Shown here piece after piece: positions 1 to 14,067 of a stretch of DNA of 64,000 bases. A model generated the notes under the pieces. That model was not told the DNA's origin. It made no database searches and saw only the letters and a program-made list of their open reading frames with translations. Numbering within the stretch: the first letter of the stretch is position 1; each line of letters opens with the position of its first letter. Origin of the DNA: Fasciola hepatica (Eukaryota > Platyhelminthes > Trematoda > Plagiorchiida > Fasciolidae); the NCBI GenBank assembly GCA_948099385.1, contig CANUEZ040000193.1, forward strand, positions 3,546,501-3,610,500. The letters are read 5' to 3'. The translations under genes were made by a program, and so were the position numbers.

Positions 1-969
1 TGTCGTCGCCTCGGTCACCAGGTGTAACGTTTTTCGAGACTGGTTTTACAACTGTTTTATTTCGGTTGCATTTAAGCAATGCATTTTTACCAGATATTTA
101 TTTCACCCTCGGTTGACTTTGGGCTTATTATACCTTTCAGCTTCCTTCGTGCGTACTTCTTGAACACAGGGGTACAGATGAATCAACCAACGTGTGTAAA
201 AATCACTTGTGAAATGATATGCCAAGAGTAACCACTGAATATACCGAAGATACTGTAAAGTCATATAATTACAGTGATAGGTCGGAGTTTCTCTATTAGC
301 CGAAAACCACTCAAAACCCTTTCGCATCCTGAAAAAAAGCTCAAGCACCTCAAATGTTATGCCCACAGGAAAAAATCTATCGACATCATGTGATATACGA
401 TTCTGTTTTCCTCTATGTTACCTACAGTTTGAAAAACTCACCATTAGCAGTTGCTCTAGAGCAATGATGATATGATGTTGTGAATTCATCGAGCTTCCAA
501 AAGCAATATTATCATTGGGATGATGTTTTATGTGTTATACGGGTTTGCATGCACGGTACCTGGTGAATCGGTCTAAATGTAAGCAATTTTTTGACTCGAT
601 ATCTGTTTGAATCTAAACATACACACCACACGTAAATTGCAGTACCAAACAAATTCCACCAGGGAGCTACAAAACTACACTTATGTAATTTGACACTGGA
701 AAAGTATGTATTGATGTAAACTGATACTACAGTACTTGATATTTGGCACTGTGACACTACCTGTATTTTAAATGCATGCAGTAGGAATAACATCTGAATA
801 GTCTGGAGCCAACCAGTAGAAAAAACAAACCTATCACGATCATGGATAGAGTTGACAATAATCACTATCCCTGCTGTTGATTTCTTTCATTTTCAGAATT
901 TACTACCTTCATATTATGCGGGGGATTCCGTTTTATTTTTGTAGTTTATTCATTCAAGAAGCAGAATGG
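1..969. other. No recognisable gene
   Basis: AT-rich DNA with only short open frames on both strands, none with a recognisable domain. I see no RNA gene, tandem repeat or mobile-element motif. Confidence 0.5.
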
Positions 970-1345
970 AGATGTACTGGATTGGACTGTTTGTTGTTGG
1001 GATTAGGCATGAAAGAGAACCACAGATAAAGCTACGAAATATTTGGACTGAAGCAATACACAATCACTTTCCAGACTTTGAATATCATTCTGTAATTAGC
1101 TGATTCGGTCCACTGATGTCCATGTAGCCTATATCGGAATGAAATGTATGAACAGAGAGTTACTCTCCCTCTGAAGAGGTCCAAACTTGATATCAGTGTT
1201 TTGCCACAATCTATGACCTCATTCAAGATGTAATCAGGTACTTTCAGCAAGCCGATTTTTGAGGCAACGTCCATTACCGTAACACGATGGGAAATGGACG
1301 CTGGAGACCGATGATCAGCGGTAAGTCAAAACCCAACTGGACTTG
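970..1345 (+). repeat. Divergent interspersed repeat, copy A
   Basis: This stretch aligns in the same orientation with 24395-24725. The clearest shared blocks are 'tactggattgg', 'ggattaggcat', 'acaatct.tgacctca', a block around 'gggacatggacg' (here 'gggaaatggacg'), and 'gtcaaa' at the right end. Between these blocks the copies differ by many substitutions and small indels. Similarity fades outside the stated limits on both sides. No coding frame runs through both copies, and no terminal inverted repeats or target duplications are evident. It is probably an old non-autonomous or internally deleted transposable element of a family I do not recognise. Boundaries are approximate. Confidence 0.65.
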
Positions 1346-4300
1346 CTTTTTGTTCTTTTGACGGTGAAAATAATTTATTGTAATGGCCTGATATTCAAGT
1401 CCTTAAGGATGTGTGTTTACCCACATCGTGTTTCTTGATTATGAGATGCTTCGAATTTCACTATCACCTCGATAACTGATGGTGTCGAAAGGCGATCGAT
1501 AAGAATGATACCTGTTCAGTTCCTAGCCAAAGATCGACACTCGAGGAGAAATGCTTGATATGGGATATTCATCGAAAAATACCATTATATTCCATTGAAA
1601 AGATGCTAAAGAAACCATCTCCCCTCTTCCATGAAGGTATCAGTCAGTGAAATCCTATGGTATAAATAAGCACACTGTATGAACTTCAGGATAAAAATTC
1701 GTTGATAATGTCGATCTTCGCCAACCAGTTCGGCTTAAGATGGACGTCGTGTGCATCACCGGAATTGCACAAATTATGCTACCAAACCAGCTGGTCAATT
1801 CCCCTATTTATGTACCCACTTAGACATTTTAGACATGCCACTGTCAATGATAATCCATGACAATTCACGTACCTTGTACAAGCATTCCAGTTCCTCGTGT
1901 GTCATGTGCTCCTACCCGAAGACGAAAATAAAGACCATATCATTTGGACTGAGAGGGTTTTCTTAAAATAGAGACTCCGATATGGTTTGAGCTTATCATC
2001 TCGCCTATCAATGTCAGCCGAACATTGTCTCCTCACCACAATATTTGCCGTGACTGATAAGATTTGTCTATGCTGACTGTTGGATGTTTCATTACAGAGT
2101 GGATTGGAAAGTAAATCTCGCTTGATAACACATCTCCCGGTTGTTCAAATTCCAGCCTTCCTATCTAGAAATGAACCGTTTCAATTTCTTTGTTTATTCT
2201 GATTTAAATCGAATAGCCCGTCAAATTAGATCAGGGAACCTTGGTTTATGAGATGGTTACCATTTGCACTATGGTTTGTGCACAAAAAGTTGAGCAGGTT
2301 CTAGCCGCAACAGAGTTTTCGTTTGGCTGTTCAGAACTCCGAGAATTGTCAAACGAGATATGTTTTGTTGATTATGTGGAGGACTTTACAAGGAATCTAC
2401 TTCCACGGGGTGAGAAAAATGTCACTGCTAATCAAGTTGATAAGATTAATGTGACTTGATACCGAAGACTGTATGCTCTAAAGTGTTTATATTTTCCCAT
2501 TCAGTCGTGAATAGGAAGGGAATCATTATTATTTTAAATGAAACCATCTCCTAGTTATCCCATGTGCTCGAATGTATATATACTCCAAAGAAACTGATTT
2601 CTGGTACGACTGAAATGTCCTCAGATTTTGACTGGCTTAGGATGTACTCAAGCTAGCGGTGAGTCAATCAATCCTTGAGAATGTTTCTATTGCCTGTTAT
2701 GGACAGCTTGAGATGACCAAACTGTTTGTTCTAGTTAGGGAACCATGACTAAATGTATGTTGTCAGCCTCAATTTAGTCTGACCAGAGGGTCCCTGTAAC
2801 ACTCGTTTTGGTCTCTTCATTCGTATCACCTCCTTAAATGAGCTACTTGTGAAAGTAAATGTCACAATATTTGAGAACGATTTTACCACTATATACGATG
2901 CGTAACATCAGGTGGTCCGTAAGACAGTCATCTCAGTTCTCTCAGTTTTGAAACTGTTTCGTCTAAAGCCGTTTTTTCCTTGCGGTCGCCTTTCCCACAC
3001 GCGAATTTTCCACTACTTTCTGGCAACTCATGCTCATTTGCACAGAAGGAAACTGCTGAATTATACACAACTAAGAGCAAAAAAGACAAATTTAACACAC
3101 GAGAGTGGCCGAAATAAGAAACTTGCTAACTGTTTTTCTCCGTGAGCAAAAAATAGTTTGAAAAGGAATGGCTGGGTGGTCGTTGGTGATGAAATACAAT
3201 GCAGTAAGGCAAACTGAGTAGTTCAGTATGCATATTCACGAACATTTGTTCTACATTCCAAACATTGTCCACATAAGCTTGTTTCATTTTGCCACCTCTG
3301 TATGAAATCTATCTATTTGGTGAGGTACGATGAACCAGGGAATGATCATGAATCGTCAGTTTTTGGTGAATATCGTAATTATGAAGGTGATTGCTTTGTA
3401 ACAATGCTTCATAGAAAAATAAATCATTCTACCATTTTATGAGCCATTGGTTGTCAAATATTTGGGAAATTCAGTTGCTCTATTTAGGGAGTACTTTTGA
3501 TTACCTGGTTTGGAAGAGCCAGATATCAAAAGAAAGGATTGCGCATCTCACGAACTCTCTATTAGAACTTGATTTGGTTTGTTTCTGTGCGTCACTTTCA
3601 CGCCTCGGTAAAAAAAAGATTCCCAAGAACCTCGATAACTGTTTGTGATATCTAAGTGAGCTCCTCAATAAATTACCTTGCACTCTTTTTTTTTTGAATA
3701 ATTTTACCAAACAACCATATCCTCCTGATAACTACATGAAACTCCCGTTTGATCTCACTTTGTCTGAGCTGTTGAAGTGACTCAAGCGATTTTTAAAAAT
3801 GAATAATAATTGTAAAGAATGTTCAAAGGGAACGTCAAATCTGCGGACTCAAATACTTCATGTCATAGTGTTTGGAATGTCTCACAACGAAACATTCATT
3901 TCATAAAAAGGAATTTTTTTAAGCCGTTACTTTCAAAGATCGTCACAGTTGTGCGATGAATGCGTGCTTTCGGAGCGAAATCTGCTCCCAATGGGAGTAA
4001 GCATTTTTTCCTTTTAAGATTAGAGGCAAAAGCCATTACGCCGCCAGATGCTCTTTTCCAAGACGTTCGTTGTAATCTGTTATATTTCTCAGTAGAGTCA
4101 GTGGTACTTGAAAAAGGTCTATTTTTCATTGAATACGTATACCCTTCAGTTGATCGACGAGAACTCAGTAGAACACGATAACCCACCAAGGTGAAAGGTC
4201 GGCTTTAGAGTTGGAAGCACCCAATTGTCACCACGCATTAAGTAAAGAGGGGAATTGCCATGTTACACGCAATTTACCTGCCAACACTAGCAACTAGCAA

Positions 4301-7300
4301 GCCCTAAGCATTCTAACTGAATCGGAAGCCTCATGATGGACAAAAAGTAGAAAACGCAGTTTGAGACATCAAAAGGCTGTTTTCTAACAGTCAGGAATAT
4401 CCATGGATCACCTCATCAAAACGCATCTTATATGAGAGCACACCACATAAGTCAGTTAGCAACATCTATGAACTATGGTTTTACTCCGATTTTTGTTAGT
4501 CGCGTAAAAGTTAACGTAGGAAGAGTAAAACCAACAATAAGTCAGAAAAAAAACCGAGTTGTAAGTCCGTCCGCACTTTGATTCTCGATTTTGTTGGTCA
4601 CATCTGTATGACTGTTTAATTATCGTCATCCTCTAACTAGAGGAGAAGTCAAAAGTGTGAGGACTTAATTTCCTATCATCAACACATAGGATAGCTACCG
4701 GCAAAGCGATTTCTGAGCAGGGTTACGGAGGGACATGATTAGGGCTGTATCGTGAGAGGAAGAAATATCACAAACGAAACAAAAGACTTTTACTTAGTTT
4801 GCACTGCTACAGTTTTAACCCTCTCCATCCAAGATTTCATTTACATTTCACGAATTTAATTTGGGTCCTTTGCATTCAAAAATAACCAAAGTGAAGTTGT
4901 GCTTGTTGGTGTTCTTTTATAGATAGTGGTATACAACTTCAAAACCTGAGCATATAAAATGCCTGTACATAAATCATCTACTAAAGCAGAGGCTTTATTA
5001 TAGTGATTACTGAATTTGGGAAGAGGTCTATACACAAACTACAGGTCAACTTACTTTTTAGAGTGTCTTTTGAGTGTAAGTTAATGAATGACAGTGAAAT
5101 TCTTGTAACAAAGGACATTTTGTACTCGTGTACTGTGCACAAATCTACTGCATTTTTCTGAATCACAGAGAACGCGGAACACGGTCGCAGTCTAGTCACA
5201 TCAGGTTCACGAGTTCTTTTCAACTATGCAAGGAACTCGTCTCACCGGCCGAAAAGTCATAAGCAGCATTGATATCCGGGTTGGCTTATTTTGGTTATCA
5301 AATAATTGGTGATGGTTTAATCCATAACTCATGTACATATTTCATTACATTTGTGCCTTTCAGGAAGTAAAGAATGTTTCAAATAGATGAAACTGCGGTA
5401 CTCAAGGATTGTTGAATAATGGCTTTTTGTCTGCTTTATTCTACAAGAACATACTCTAATGGGATGGGGGCCGGAGATGTCACTTGGTAAACTATTTCTG
5501 ATCATATCAATAAAAAGGAAAAGATTTCAAAATCTTTTTCCACAGGCGGTTTCCGAAGAATATAATTCTATCAACCGGGTCACAATTGGTAATTAGGGGC
5601 GATAATTCGGGCCAAACGAAGAAAACGCTTCATCAGACAATCATTCATAAGTGAATAACACAGCTCAGTCTCCCTGAGCTCACGGAATGCGTACTAACCG
5701 TGTGCCTAATGCGATCAAAAACATTTTCACAAACTATTTGCTCATTCTTTCCCAAGAGTGTCTCAGCAAATGTCACATGGAAACTAGTTCTAATCGGGAA
5801 CCGGAAGAACAGGAAAATTCAGATTCCTCGTGAAAATATTTTTGTCCCTTCAAACGTTTCATGATTGGCACTCCTTTCTGTGCTGATCATCCGAGATTGT
5901 TAGTCAGTCCCTGAGAGAAATTGATAAGATTTAGAAACGGAAGTGAAATATTGGTGAAATTTTGTATACAGTTTTCCTGCCATCCTCAGTAAGATTATTG
6001 ATGTATATTCTAACTTCGTTCACTGTATGTAATATTTATACAGTTTAGTTCTGCTCTACTGTTCGGCACAGCTTTTGTTTTATTTTCATTGAGTTTATGG
6101 GGCGGCAGGATGTTTTGCCTATCCTGATTGGTGATGAAATAGTTTTATCTGGAATTATCCGTGGCAATTTTGTGCAATTCCCTCCAGTTTATCGTTGTAT
6201 ATTTGCATCTGAATATTTGTACCTTTTTATATTCACAACCAATATAATTTTGGTTGCGGTAGGTTTGATCATTATTCCAATCATAAACAGTCAGATAACC
6301 CACGTATACCACATCGACTGGAACGTTCCTTTCCTTCCTGTTTGAAACAAAGGTTGAGACAGTCTTTCAACCGCTCAACGGTAGTTACGAAATTGATGGT
6401 TTTCTGCGGAAGTTTTAGGATGAACGTGAAGTCGATTACCTAAAATACGCACATAAAAATGGTTCTTGCAAGAGCAAATGTTTGGTCCGGTTTTTGATGG
6501 AGAGTGAAACCCACTGTTCTACAGGGCATTCACTTACTGAGTAATAATTCCCAGAAAGGTTGGGTGGACTGTATTCTTGGTGGCGAATATTGGTAATCGG
6601 AAGAAACAAGCGAACCCTATCGTTCTTTAGAGCAATAATCAATTCTTGAATCAAGTTCTCATCTGCAAACAGCTTAAGCGCAAATAGCAGTAGGAACTGA
6701 TGACAAAACTATTCGATTACTTGCTGGAGAAGCTGATAATGCTTGACGGTTAAAATAGTAAAAATGTTCTATAGCTGCCCTGTGCGACCGCCCTGCAGTC
6801 TGATTTGATTCCCATGTTATCACGCAACCTGCTGAAGTGTTGTCAATGATAAAGCAGTTCAACATGAATACATTTCCTTCTGGCCACAAGTTTCCAAAAC
6901 AATTAGAAAGTGGATCTTTTGGTACTGTTTACGCAGGATAATTTCACTTTGTCTTGTCAAAGTAGCTAAAGCAGTCCCGATACCGGTCTAAGTGGATAAG
7001 AAGAATAAATAAAAGAGACAAACCTAAGTGCATCCTAGGGAAGTTATGCAACACCTGCATTCTCAAATTCCACTGGGTGATCAACGACTCCACGTAAGAT
7101 TTAAGGAAACTATAAATTGCTATCCATGTTAAGTTATGTTAACATGCTGGTTTACATTTTCACATCAAATGATACCACCGGTACCCTGTTTTGCTTACGT
7201 AGATAATTAAGCATCATTACTTGGGAGAAAAAGAAAATTTGAGTTTGCACAGGGGAAGTGGGCTAGTGTTCTTTTTTCTGTGGTGTTGGTACCCCAATGG

Positions 7301-10220
7301 TTTGGAAAGGTTGCCACTTTGGCCCCAGTTTCATGTCCGACTGACGGTACTGTTTGAGTGCTTTCTCATTAGCAGACTGGCGTGCTAACATCTTTGAGTC
7401 AATCGTAGACAAACATGGAAATACAATGCATCCCACACCTTGTCTTTATCCGCTCTCAGCTTCGAATGTATACGGACCGAAGAAGGCGGGTTGCAAATCG
7501 TGCACATTATTATCCTTCGATAGGGAATAATCGATGGCAGACTATACCTCACTCCCCGAAACAGTTAGATAAAACTCCACTATCTTTTGTCAGTATTCAT
7601 ATTCACATTGTGTTGGAAGTTGCATATAAATAAGAAAACTGTTTCGAAGTCGGTAAGAAGGCTACTCAATCACGGAACCTAACGACACACTTTCTTTGAT
7701 GTAAAACCCACCTTTCTGACGTTCAGGTTGCATCACTTGGCTAATTTTCAGAAAAGAAATGTAACTGTTAACTCTCCCTGATAAAATCTATCACCAAGGT
7801 TCTTCATGCAATGATCGGTGTTTGTCCCACTTTCTCAGCCTTGAAATTGATTTTACAAATTGTTCTTCAATTCACAAACTCCAAAAATCTTAGACCTTTT
7901 TGCCATATAGCTATAGAGTCATAGAGACAATACTCCGATTAAGAAGAATAACTTGCGCGAAATATGAACAACTTCGCCCGGCTGGAACGCTCTTCGCATG
8001 ATTAAAGAGTTGACAACGGCTTTAGTTCAGCTCAATTTTCACCATCCGGAAAGCTTTTCTGTTTCCGCGGTAATGCACATTGCGTCCCTTTAGAACCATG
8101 CTTTACCGATTTTATTCGACTAATATTGAGCAGCGAAAGTATTTATTGGCAACCTTGAAAGCAAAAGCAGAATATATTTGGGTCATTATTCGAGGTAAAA
8201 TGAAAATCGCGGCGTATAAAAAGTGCTTGTCCTATACTTCAGGAACTCGATAATCAAGGAAATTTGGAGCGCTTTTGTAGAGATAATCGGCAGAAGCCTG
8301 TTCAAATTATTTTCCTGTAAAGGTAAAAGCTGGTATTTTACCTATGGATGGGTATACTTGCTGTAAAGTAAAATGTCTATCAAAACTGCTGCACTGACTA
8401 TTTATTTCCGAAAGATAAGGGAAAGACAAAATCCAAATCGAAGAAAGGCTCACAAAGACATCAGGATGTTCAGTTCTGGAAGCGATTTATTTTAGATGAA
8501 TTGACTCGACAACAGAACAAGGGCTTTCCTCCAAAGACGTGAAATGAGTTGACGGTTGGAATTCTGCTAAGAAGACCCTCATCATATGGCAGCAGAGGTG
8601 ATCTCCTACATTTCAGTTGCCGACACGAATCAGCTGTCCACACAGGCACACTAGTTGAAAGTAGACGGGTGTTTAACTGAGCAAACTTTTCGCGGATGGA
8701 ATGTGTAAACGAATGGGAAAGTATAGTCACAGAGGATTCACTAATCAAATAAACTGGTATGGAAAGCGGAAAAATCCAACTACTACGCGGAACCAGACAG
8801 TGGGGTAGCCCTAGCTTCACTACCATACCACATGCTCTGGTACCTAGAACAAAACACTAAATTACAATCACGACTCTGATCCACGAAAACTTCTCAGAAA
8901 TACTACCAGCCTAAATCCGTCATTGTAAAAATATAGTTTGCACTGTTTATTTTCCCGTAGGCCTACTAAGATGACGGTTTCACTGTTTCTTCGGGAAAGA
9001 ATCCCAATGTTACTAAGTGAATTCAAAGAATTTAGCGCGAACATGCTTGAGAAACCTTGCCTCGATAACTATTTCTGTTGATCAAACAATTTTATGACTT
9101 TAACTTAGATCACTTCAAAGATAGCTCGGCCAATTTTATAGATTTATGGAATATTATTCGCGTTAGATCTGTCCCGAGGTAGTCATCAGTTGACATTTTT
9201 TATTCTATTCGATCTTCTGTTCTACCCCGACTATGCACAGTCGACAAAGAAACCGAAGGAAGGATTCTGTGTCAACTGATTTTATCTGCCTTCAGGCAGA
9301 GGACCGTGAGTTTTCGAAATGAAATGTACTAGTGTCCATTCGGAAAATATTACAGCATATCCTTCTTGTCCAAGGTAATAGTTAGAAAACAGTTTGGGAT
9401 GTTCCCGTATTCAAACTGATTTGTACGCTTCCCATTGAGAGAACATCACATTTCACAAATAAATATCTGTTACCTGGTGATATTTTCTCATATTTCAAAC
9501 AAAGTCTCCGGAATGAATATTATCTCGGTCCGTCTAGAATAAAAATTTTTTTTGTTCATGTGTATGCTGCTACTAAAACCAACCAAAGATATATGTAGTC
9601 ATCAAGTTGTTTCTGAGAATTCTGCAAAGGGTACAATATCTTGTTGTTTCCCTGAATAATGTAAAAATCAGTGGCATGTACCACAGAAGGCTGCGGCACC
9701 ATAGACGTGTGAGTAAACGGGCCTACTGAATGGGTCGTATAACAGCGCCTGAACGTTGGAATTGACTTGCCATCAATGTGGATGGACATCATAAATACAA
9801 CACTGAACTTGGAGAAAATTTGATAAGTGCAACCTTCCCGGTTTGGATACAAGAACTCATATGGATTTCTGTGAAACATAACTTTCGGAACATATCTAAA
9901 AAGGAGCGGTCAAACTAAATGTGTGACGTAGAAATTTCTTTCGAAAAACATGGCTTAACTCATCTGAATTGTGATCAGAGCTGAGTGCGAATAAAGAGGT
10001 CACCCGCATCGCGTAACAGAACTGAGAATAAAACAGGATAAGGTTCGAACCTCTTCTGAACACAAATATTCTTGACCTCTACCGAAGGGGAACGTGGGCA
10101 TTGAATAATTCCCTCGTTTTGGGGCTCCTCTGTGCGCCAGGTTTACAATACGTCCGTCCAACAATTGCACATGGAACACAAAGTGAGCTTTGTTAAATGT
10201 TCATTTATGATCGTCATCTG
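1346..10220. other. No recognisable gene; a few small hairpins
   Basis: Almost 9 kb without a recognisable coding sequence. The longest frame (8470-8826, minus, 118 codons) has no recognisable domain and could be chance. Small structures seen include a hairpin at 5517-5541 and a 6-bp stem with a TTCA loop at 9285-9300. Nothing else is supported. Confidence 0.45.
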
Positions 10221-10290
10221 GTATATATATATATATATAAATATATATATAAAAGAATATATGTATATAAATATATATATATATATATAT
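10221..10290. repeat. AT microsatellite
   Basis: About 70 bp of (TA)n interrupted by a few A or G substitutions (for example 'aaaagaa' near the middle). It is the longest simple repeat in the first half of the window. Confidence 0.95.
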
Positions 10291-13200
10291 CATATCAATA
10301 ATCTTTCGTAAAACTGTATTGCAATTAGTATCCGTTTCAGTTGAAAACGTATTACCATTTTGGAGAACGAGGTGGGTTCATTGGAGAAAACTATCGATAA
10401 TTTGTGGGGTGCTCAGCGTCGGTAAGTATGTGTCTAACTGCGATGTGATCTGCAGCAAACTAAGCATTTACTATGAATGTTCCATCTGTGGTCGGTGACT
10501 CGGCTCGTATGATAACAGAACTCTCTATATCACTTATCCCTGTTGACCAAATACCCTAGCATACTCTTGCAGTTATGTGTCTGACTGGGTTCCGGACAAA
10601 ACACTTCAACGGGCAAATTTTAGTCTGAGCTGGAACTAAACGATCACCTCTCCATATGGCCAATTATCTATGAAGAAAAACCCTAACATTCACCCTCCCA
10701 ACCACATCCACTTTTGATTTCCGGGATGCTCTCAGAGAAATTCACCCCTTTGATGGTCTTTGTATGTTGTGTATATTCAAGATCTTGTTTCTGAAGTGAA
10801 ACGCCAAGAACTCGCAATGTGAACTTGGTGAATCCACGGCCAGTTTCTACACCTGTGAGCGACTAGTGGGTTTTCTAGGAACAAGTAGTGGTTGCCTCAA
10901 CATTACGCTTGTGATGTGCTGCTAACTATCCACTCGGGGCTGTTATTCAATGTTATATTCTTTCAATTTCTCCTGCAATTTAAATACCTATCCTTTGGAA
11001 TTCTGAACTGTTCGCAGCCACTGAAGCGATCAGCGCGCATACCCTTATACGAACTATCCACATGGGTCAGTATTTGAAATGTTTATCAAAATGCATCTGA
11101 ATCAGCATCTTGAGCAATCTTTCTAGAAGCATAAGACAACTAATTTGACGATAACTACAAGAATGACACCGACAAACAAACGCAATATCTTCTCAGTCGC
11201 AAGCCGTAAGTAAGCCCATCTGCAGACAAGTATTGCTGATTCAGTTATGCACTTGCGGCCAAAACAAATAATACACTTCAACTTCTGGTAATCTGAATAG
11301 TACAGTAATGGATACTTCAGCCATTAGGAGGGTAACGCTTGATCATTATAGGAGATTTTCGGGACGTTCTGGTCTGCTATTGTTCCACTATTCCGATGTC
11401 TTTTACTGCGAGCTGTAGGCAGATAAATTCCATTGATTTTGTATTGTTTGGGTTGAAAGTCAGAATACTTTGGCCCCCATCCCCGTGTAAATATGGTGAC
11501 CAAATAGATCATACTGATTTACACAGGAATTTATGTTGGACTGTGAATAATACACTTTTGTTTTTATGTTATCTTTTAACGAGAACGTTATCCAATCAAG
11601 CTCATGAGAGATATTCTAGAAATCTATTTTGAGACTCTGTATTAAATATCGTAACTAAAGTCAAATATGTTCTCTAACTCAGAAAATTTTGTGCGGCAGG
11701 ACATCATGGTTTCCGAGTTAGAATGACAAAAATGAGGAACTAGCGACATATGTGAGATGGTGCTCAGAGTATGCACGTGGGACTTGAAGCAACACGTTCA
11801 TCTGCATTGAGTGTTTGTGTGTCATCCGAAATAGACTTTCATCAGTGAAGCAGTAAGAAATAAACTACGCCCATAATGTTGTTACCGATAAACCGGAAGC
11901 GTGCTAACAACACGTGGATGACAGTGAAGTCGTTAGGATCCTAATGGGATATACTGTGCTTGGAGGATCTAAGTGATAGCACAAAACAAGGCTAGAATAA
12001 TGAACTGAGGGGTTGAAAAAGTGTATAAGAAAAAGCTAATCTTAAGCATGAAAACTAATATTATATTGAAGGGAAAGATATGTGGAGCCTCGATTTCTTT
12101 GAGAACTGCAGATGAACCCATAGCCTCTTCTGACAGCATGCATGAAACTTTATTCATGGTCCTACTCGTTCTTTTAAAGTGTACATCAACGGCACAAGAC
12201 TTCGACTGAACCTTGCGGTTCACCAGGGAAGGGGAGTGAGCGGCATATATAGGTCCATAGGCTGAATGATCACAATCAGATCAACAAGAAGTAAGAAGCG
12301 GCTGGATTGGAAGTTGTTCGATCGCAAGCGGATCTATCTCAGGTACGTCAAGTCGAACTCAAGGCTGGAGCAGTCCATTAGGAAAGGCTCCGGTTGGTAT
12401 TATCAGTATGTGAGTGTTTGAGAAAGAAAATGGTTAAAAATCTTGTTGACAAATTATGCAAAGGTACCGTTTGACGGTACAAAGAAAATAAAGAAAAAAA
12501 TGAATTTCCACATTATTTGTCGCAAATACCTTCCTGAGTAGAAATTCATCCAATTTTTTGTTTGAAAAATACGACGTTGCCTCGTGAGATTGCACACCAG
12601 TTTGCCCGAAGACAGGAAGAATAAGGTCTTCTCTTTGTGATTCGGAAGACCCTCTGAGAGAACAGTGAAACTGCAGTCCTGTGAAATGGAAGCCGTTACT
12701 ACAGTCTCCGAGCATCCTAATCCGAAAACGACATCCCTCTTTGACCGTCGTTGTCTACATTTTAATAAGGGTTCATTATTGTTGGTCTTGTGTTAGTAAT
12801 TTGATATGTCACTTCGAAATTTTCCGCTCGTGATTGACACTTGACTCGTTCCTACAATGCTGTAATAAACATTGCTAAGCGTCAATTTATCACTATATTT
12901 GTATTATGAGTTTATTTGTCACATTGTAGCATACGTGACTCGCTAGTTCAAGCCACAGATCCGTACAATAGTCAACGTGCGATTTTATTTGTGGTGGTAT
13001 GTAGAACTACGACCTCGAAAGCTGACTCGTTCTGACTTTGGATTATCAACTGTATAGGTTCTTGCAGTGTGCTGTCTTACTAGAGTGAATCCACAGTTGA
13101 AATTCACCAATTTACAAGAAGATAAATGAAGATGAATCTTAAATGGGTTTTCGTAAATTGTAATCAGAGATTAACATAATTAATTTCCCCCAATTGAAGG

Positions 13201-13566
13201 TTTATTACCGGAAGAGGTGATTCGTTGTATGTTAAACACACAAAGGTAGAAACAAATAAGCTTATCCAGGTTCGAAGGATGGTTTGTTATCATTGATGCT
13301 ACTAACAAGAACCGGCTGAATGAGTAGCTTCAATAAACGCTTCAGATACTCAATCGGTGAGAGGCTCACTAAACTTCTTTGATTCGGTGACTAGCAAAGT
13401 GTAGTAAGCGGAGAAAAATCACATCATCACCTCGCGCGTCGGCAGCTGTAAAGACATTCATAATTGTCTTGATGTGCGGTTCAATATTCAGGCCATTGTG
13501 AGAGATTAGAAAGAGAGATAATAGAAACAGTGATAAATGAATGCAGTTGGAATAATTGTCGCGCAA
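10291..13566. other. No recognisable gene
   Basis: Only short, unassignable open frames. A 12-bp palindrome at 10041-10052 (aggttcgaacct) matches a pol III B-box on both strands, but I see no convincing A-box or tRNA fold around it. Confidence 0.45.
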
Positions 13567-13630
13567 CCTGTTTGAAGTGTGTTGTTTTTTATGTGGAACA
13601 CAACAACTAAATAAAAAACACTCAAACAGG
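13567..13630. repeat. Imperfect inverted repeat (hairpin)
   Basis: The left arm at 13567-13592 begins cctgtttga and ends gttttttat. The right arm at 13611-13630 begins ataaaaaac and ends tcaaacagg. The arms are complementary apart from an extra stretch of about 6 nt in the left arm, and they enclose about 18 nt. The right arm ends three bases before the open frame at 13633. It could be a MITE end, a decayed transposon terminus or a chance cruciform. Confidence 0.7.
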
Positions 13631-13632
13631 GT

Positions 13633-14067
13633 TTGGTGATTGCATTAGATCAGATTATGGTTCCTCGTGGCTCTTTCGACATTTCCAGCCTAATATGTGA
13701 ATTCAGATGGTCCATTACCCCAAAGCCAGTTCCTGGTAATCTGCTTTGCCTAGAAAAATATTACGCACCTATTTTTGTATCCAATCCAAGTCTTCAGAAG
13801 TCTCATAGGATGTCAACAAGTGGAAAACCACTCAGCGGTCGAGAGTTGCTGTTTGCTTGCGTAAATTATCACGTTACTGCTTTCCGAAGTCAGAAATATG
13901 GAATGAAACCAGATCAGCAATCAAGCAGTGTGGTTCCTGAAAATCCTCGCTATAGCTTACCGCTTTTGAATTGTTCCATGCCCACACATTTGTTTTCTTT
14001 AAAATACCCGATTCCACTGATTTTTAGGAGGAAGATCTGGTGGACTGTAAAAGGAAAAAAAATATAA
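13633..14067 (+). other. Unassigned 144-codon open frame
   Basis: This is one of the three longest open frames outside the retroelements. I recognise no domain in it. It has no obvious signal peptide or transmembrane segment, and its C-terminus is basic (WTVKGKKI). There is no clear promoter or splice structure. Its only notable neighbour is the inverted repeat at 13567-13630, which ends immediately upstream. In AT-rich DNA of this length a single frame of about 150 codons is near what chance gives, so I do not call it a gene. Confidence 0.15.

Noticed and set aside
8470..8826. 118-codon minus-strand frame as a gene
   Set aside because: No domain and no context, with length within chance for this composition.
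10041..10052. Palindrome aggttcgaacct matching a pol III B-box on both strands
   Set aside because: No acceptable A-box or tRNA-like pairing on either side, so the match alone is too short.
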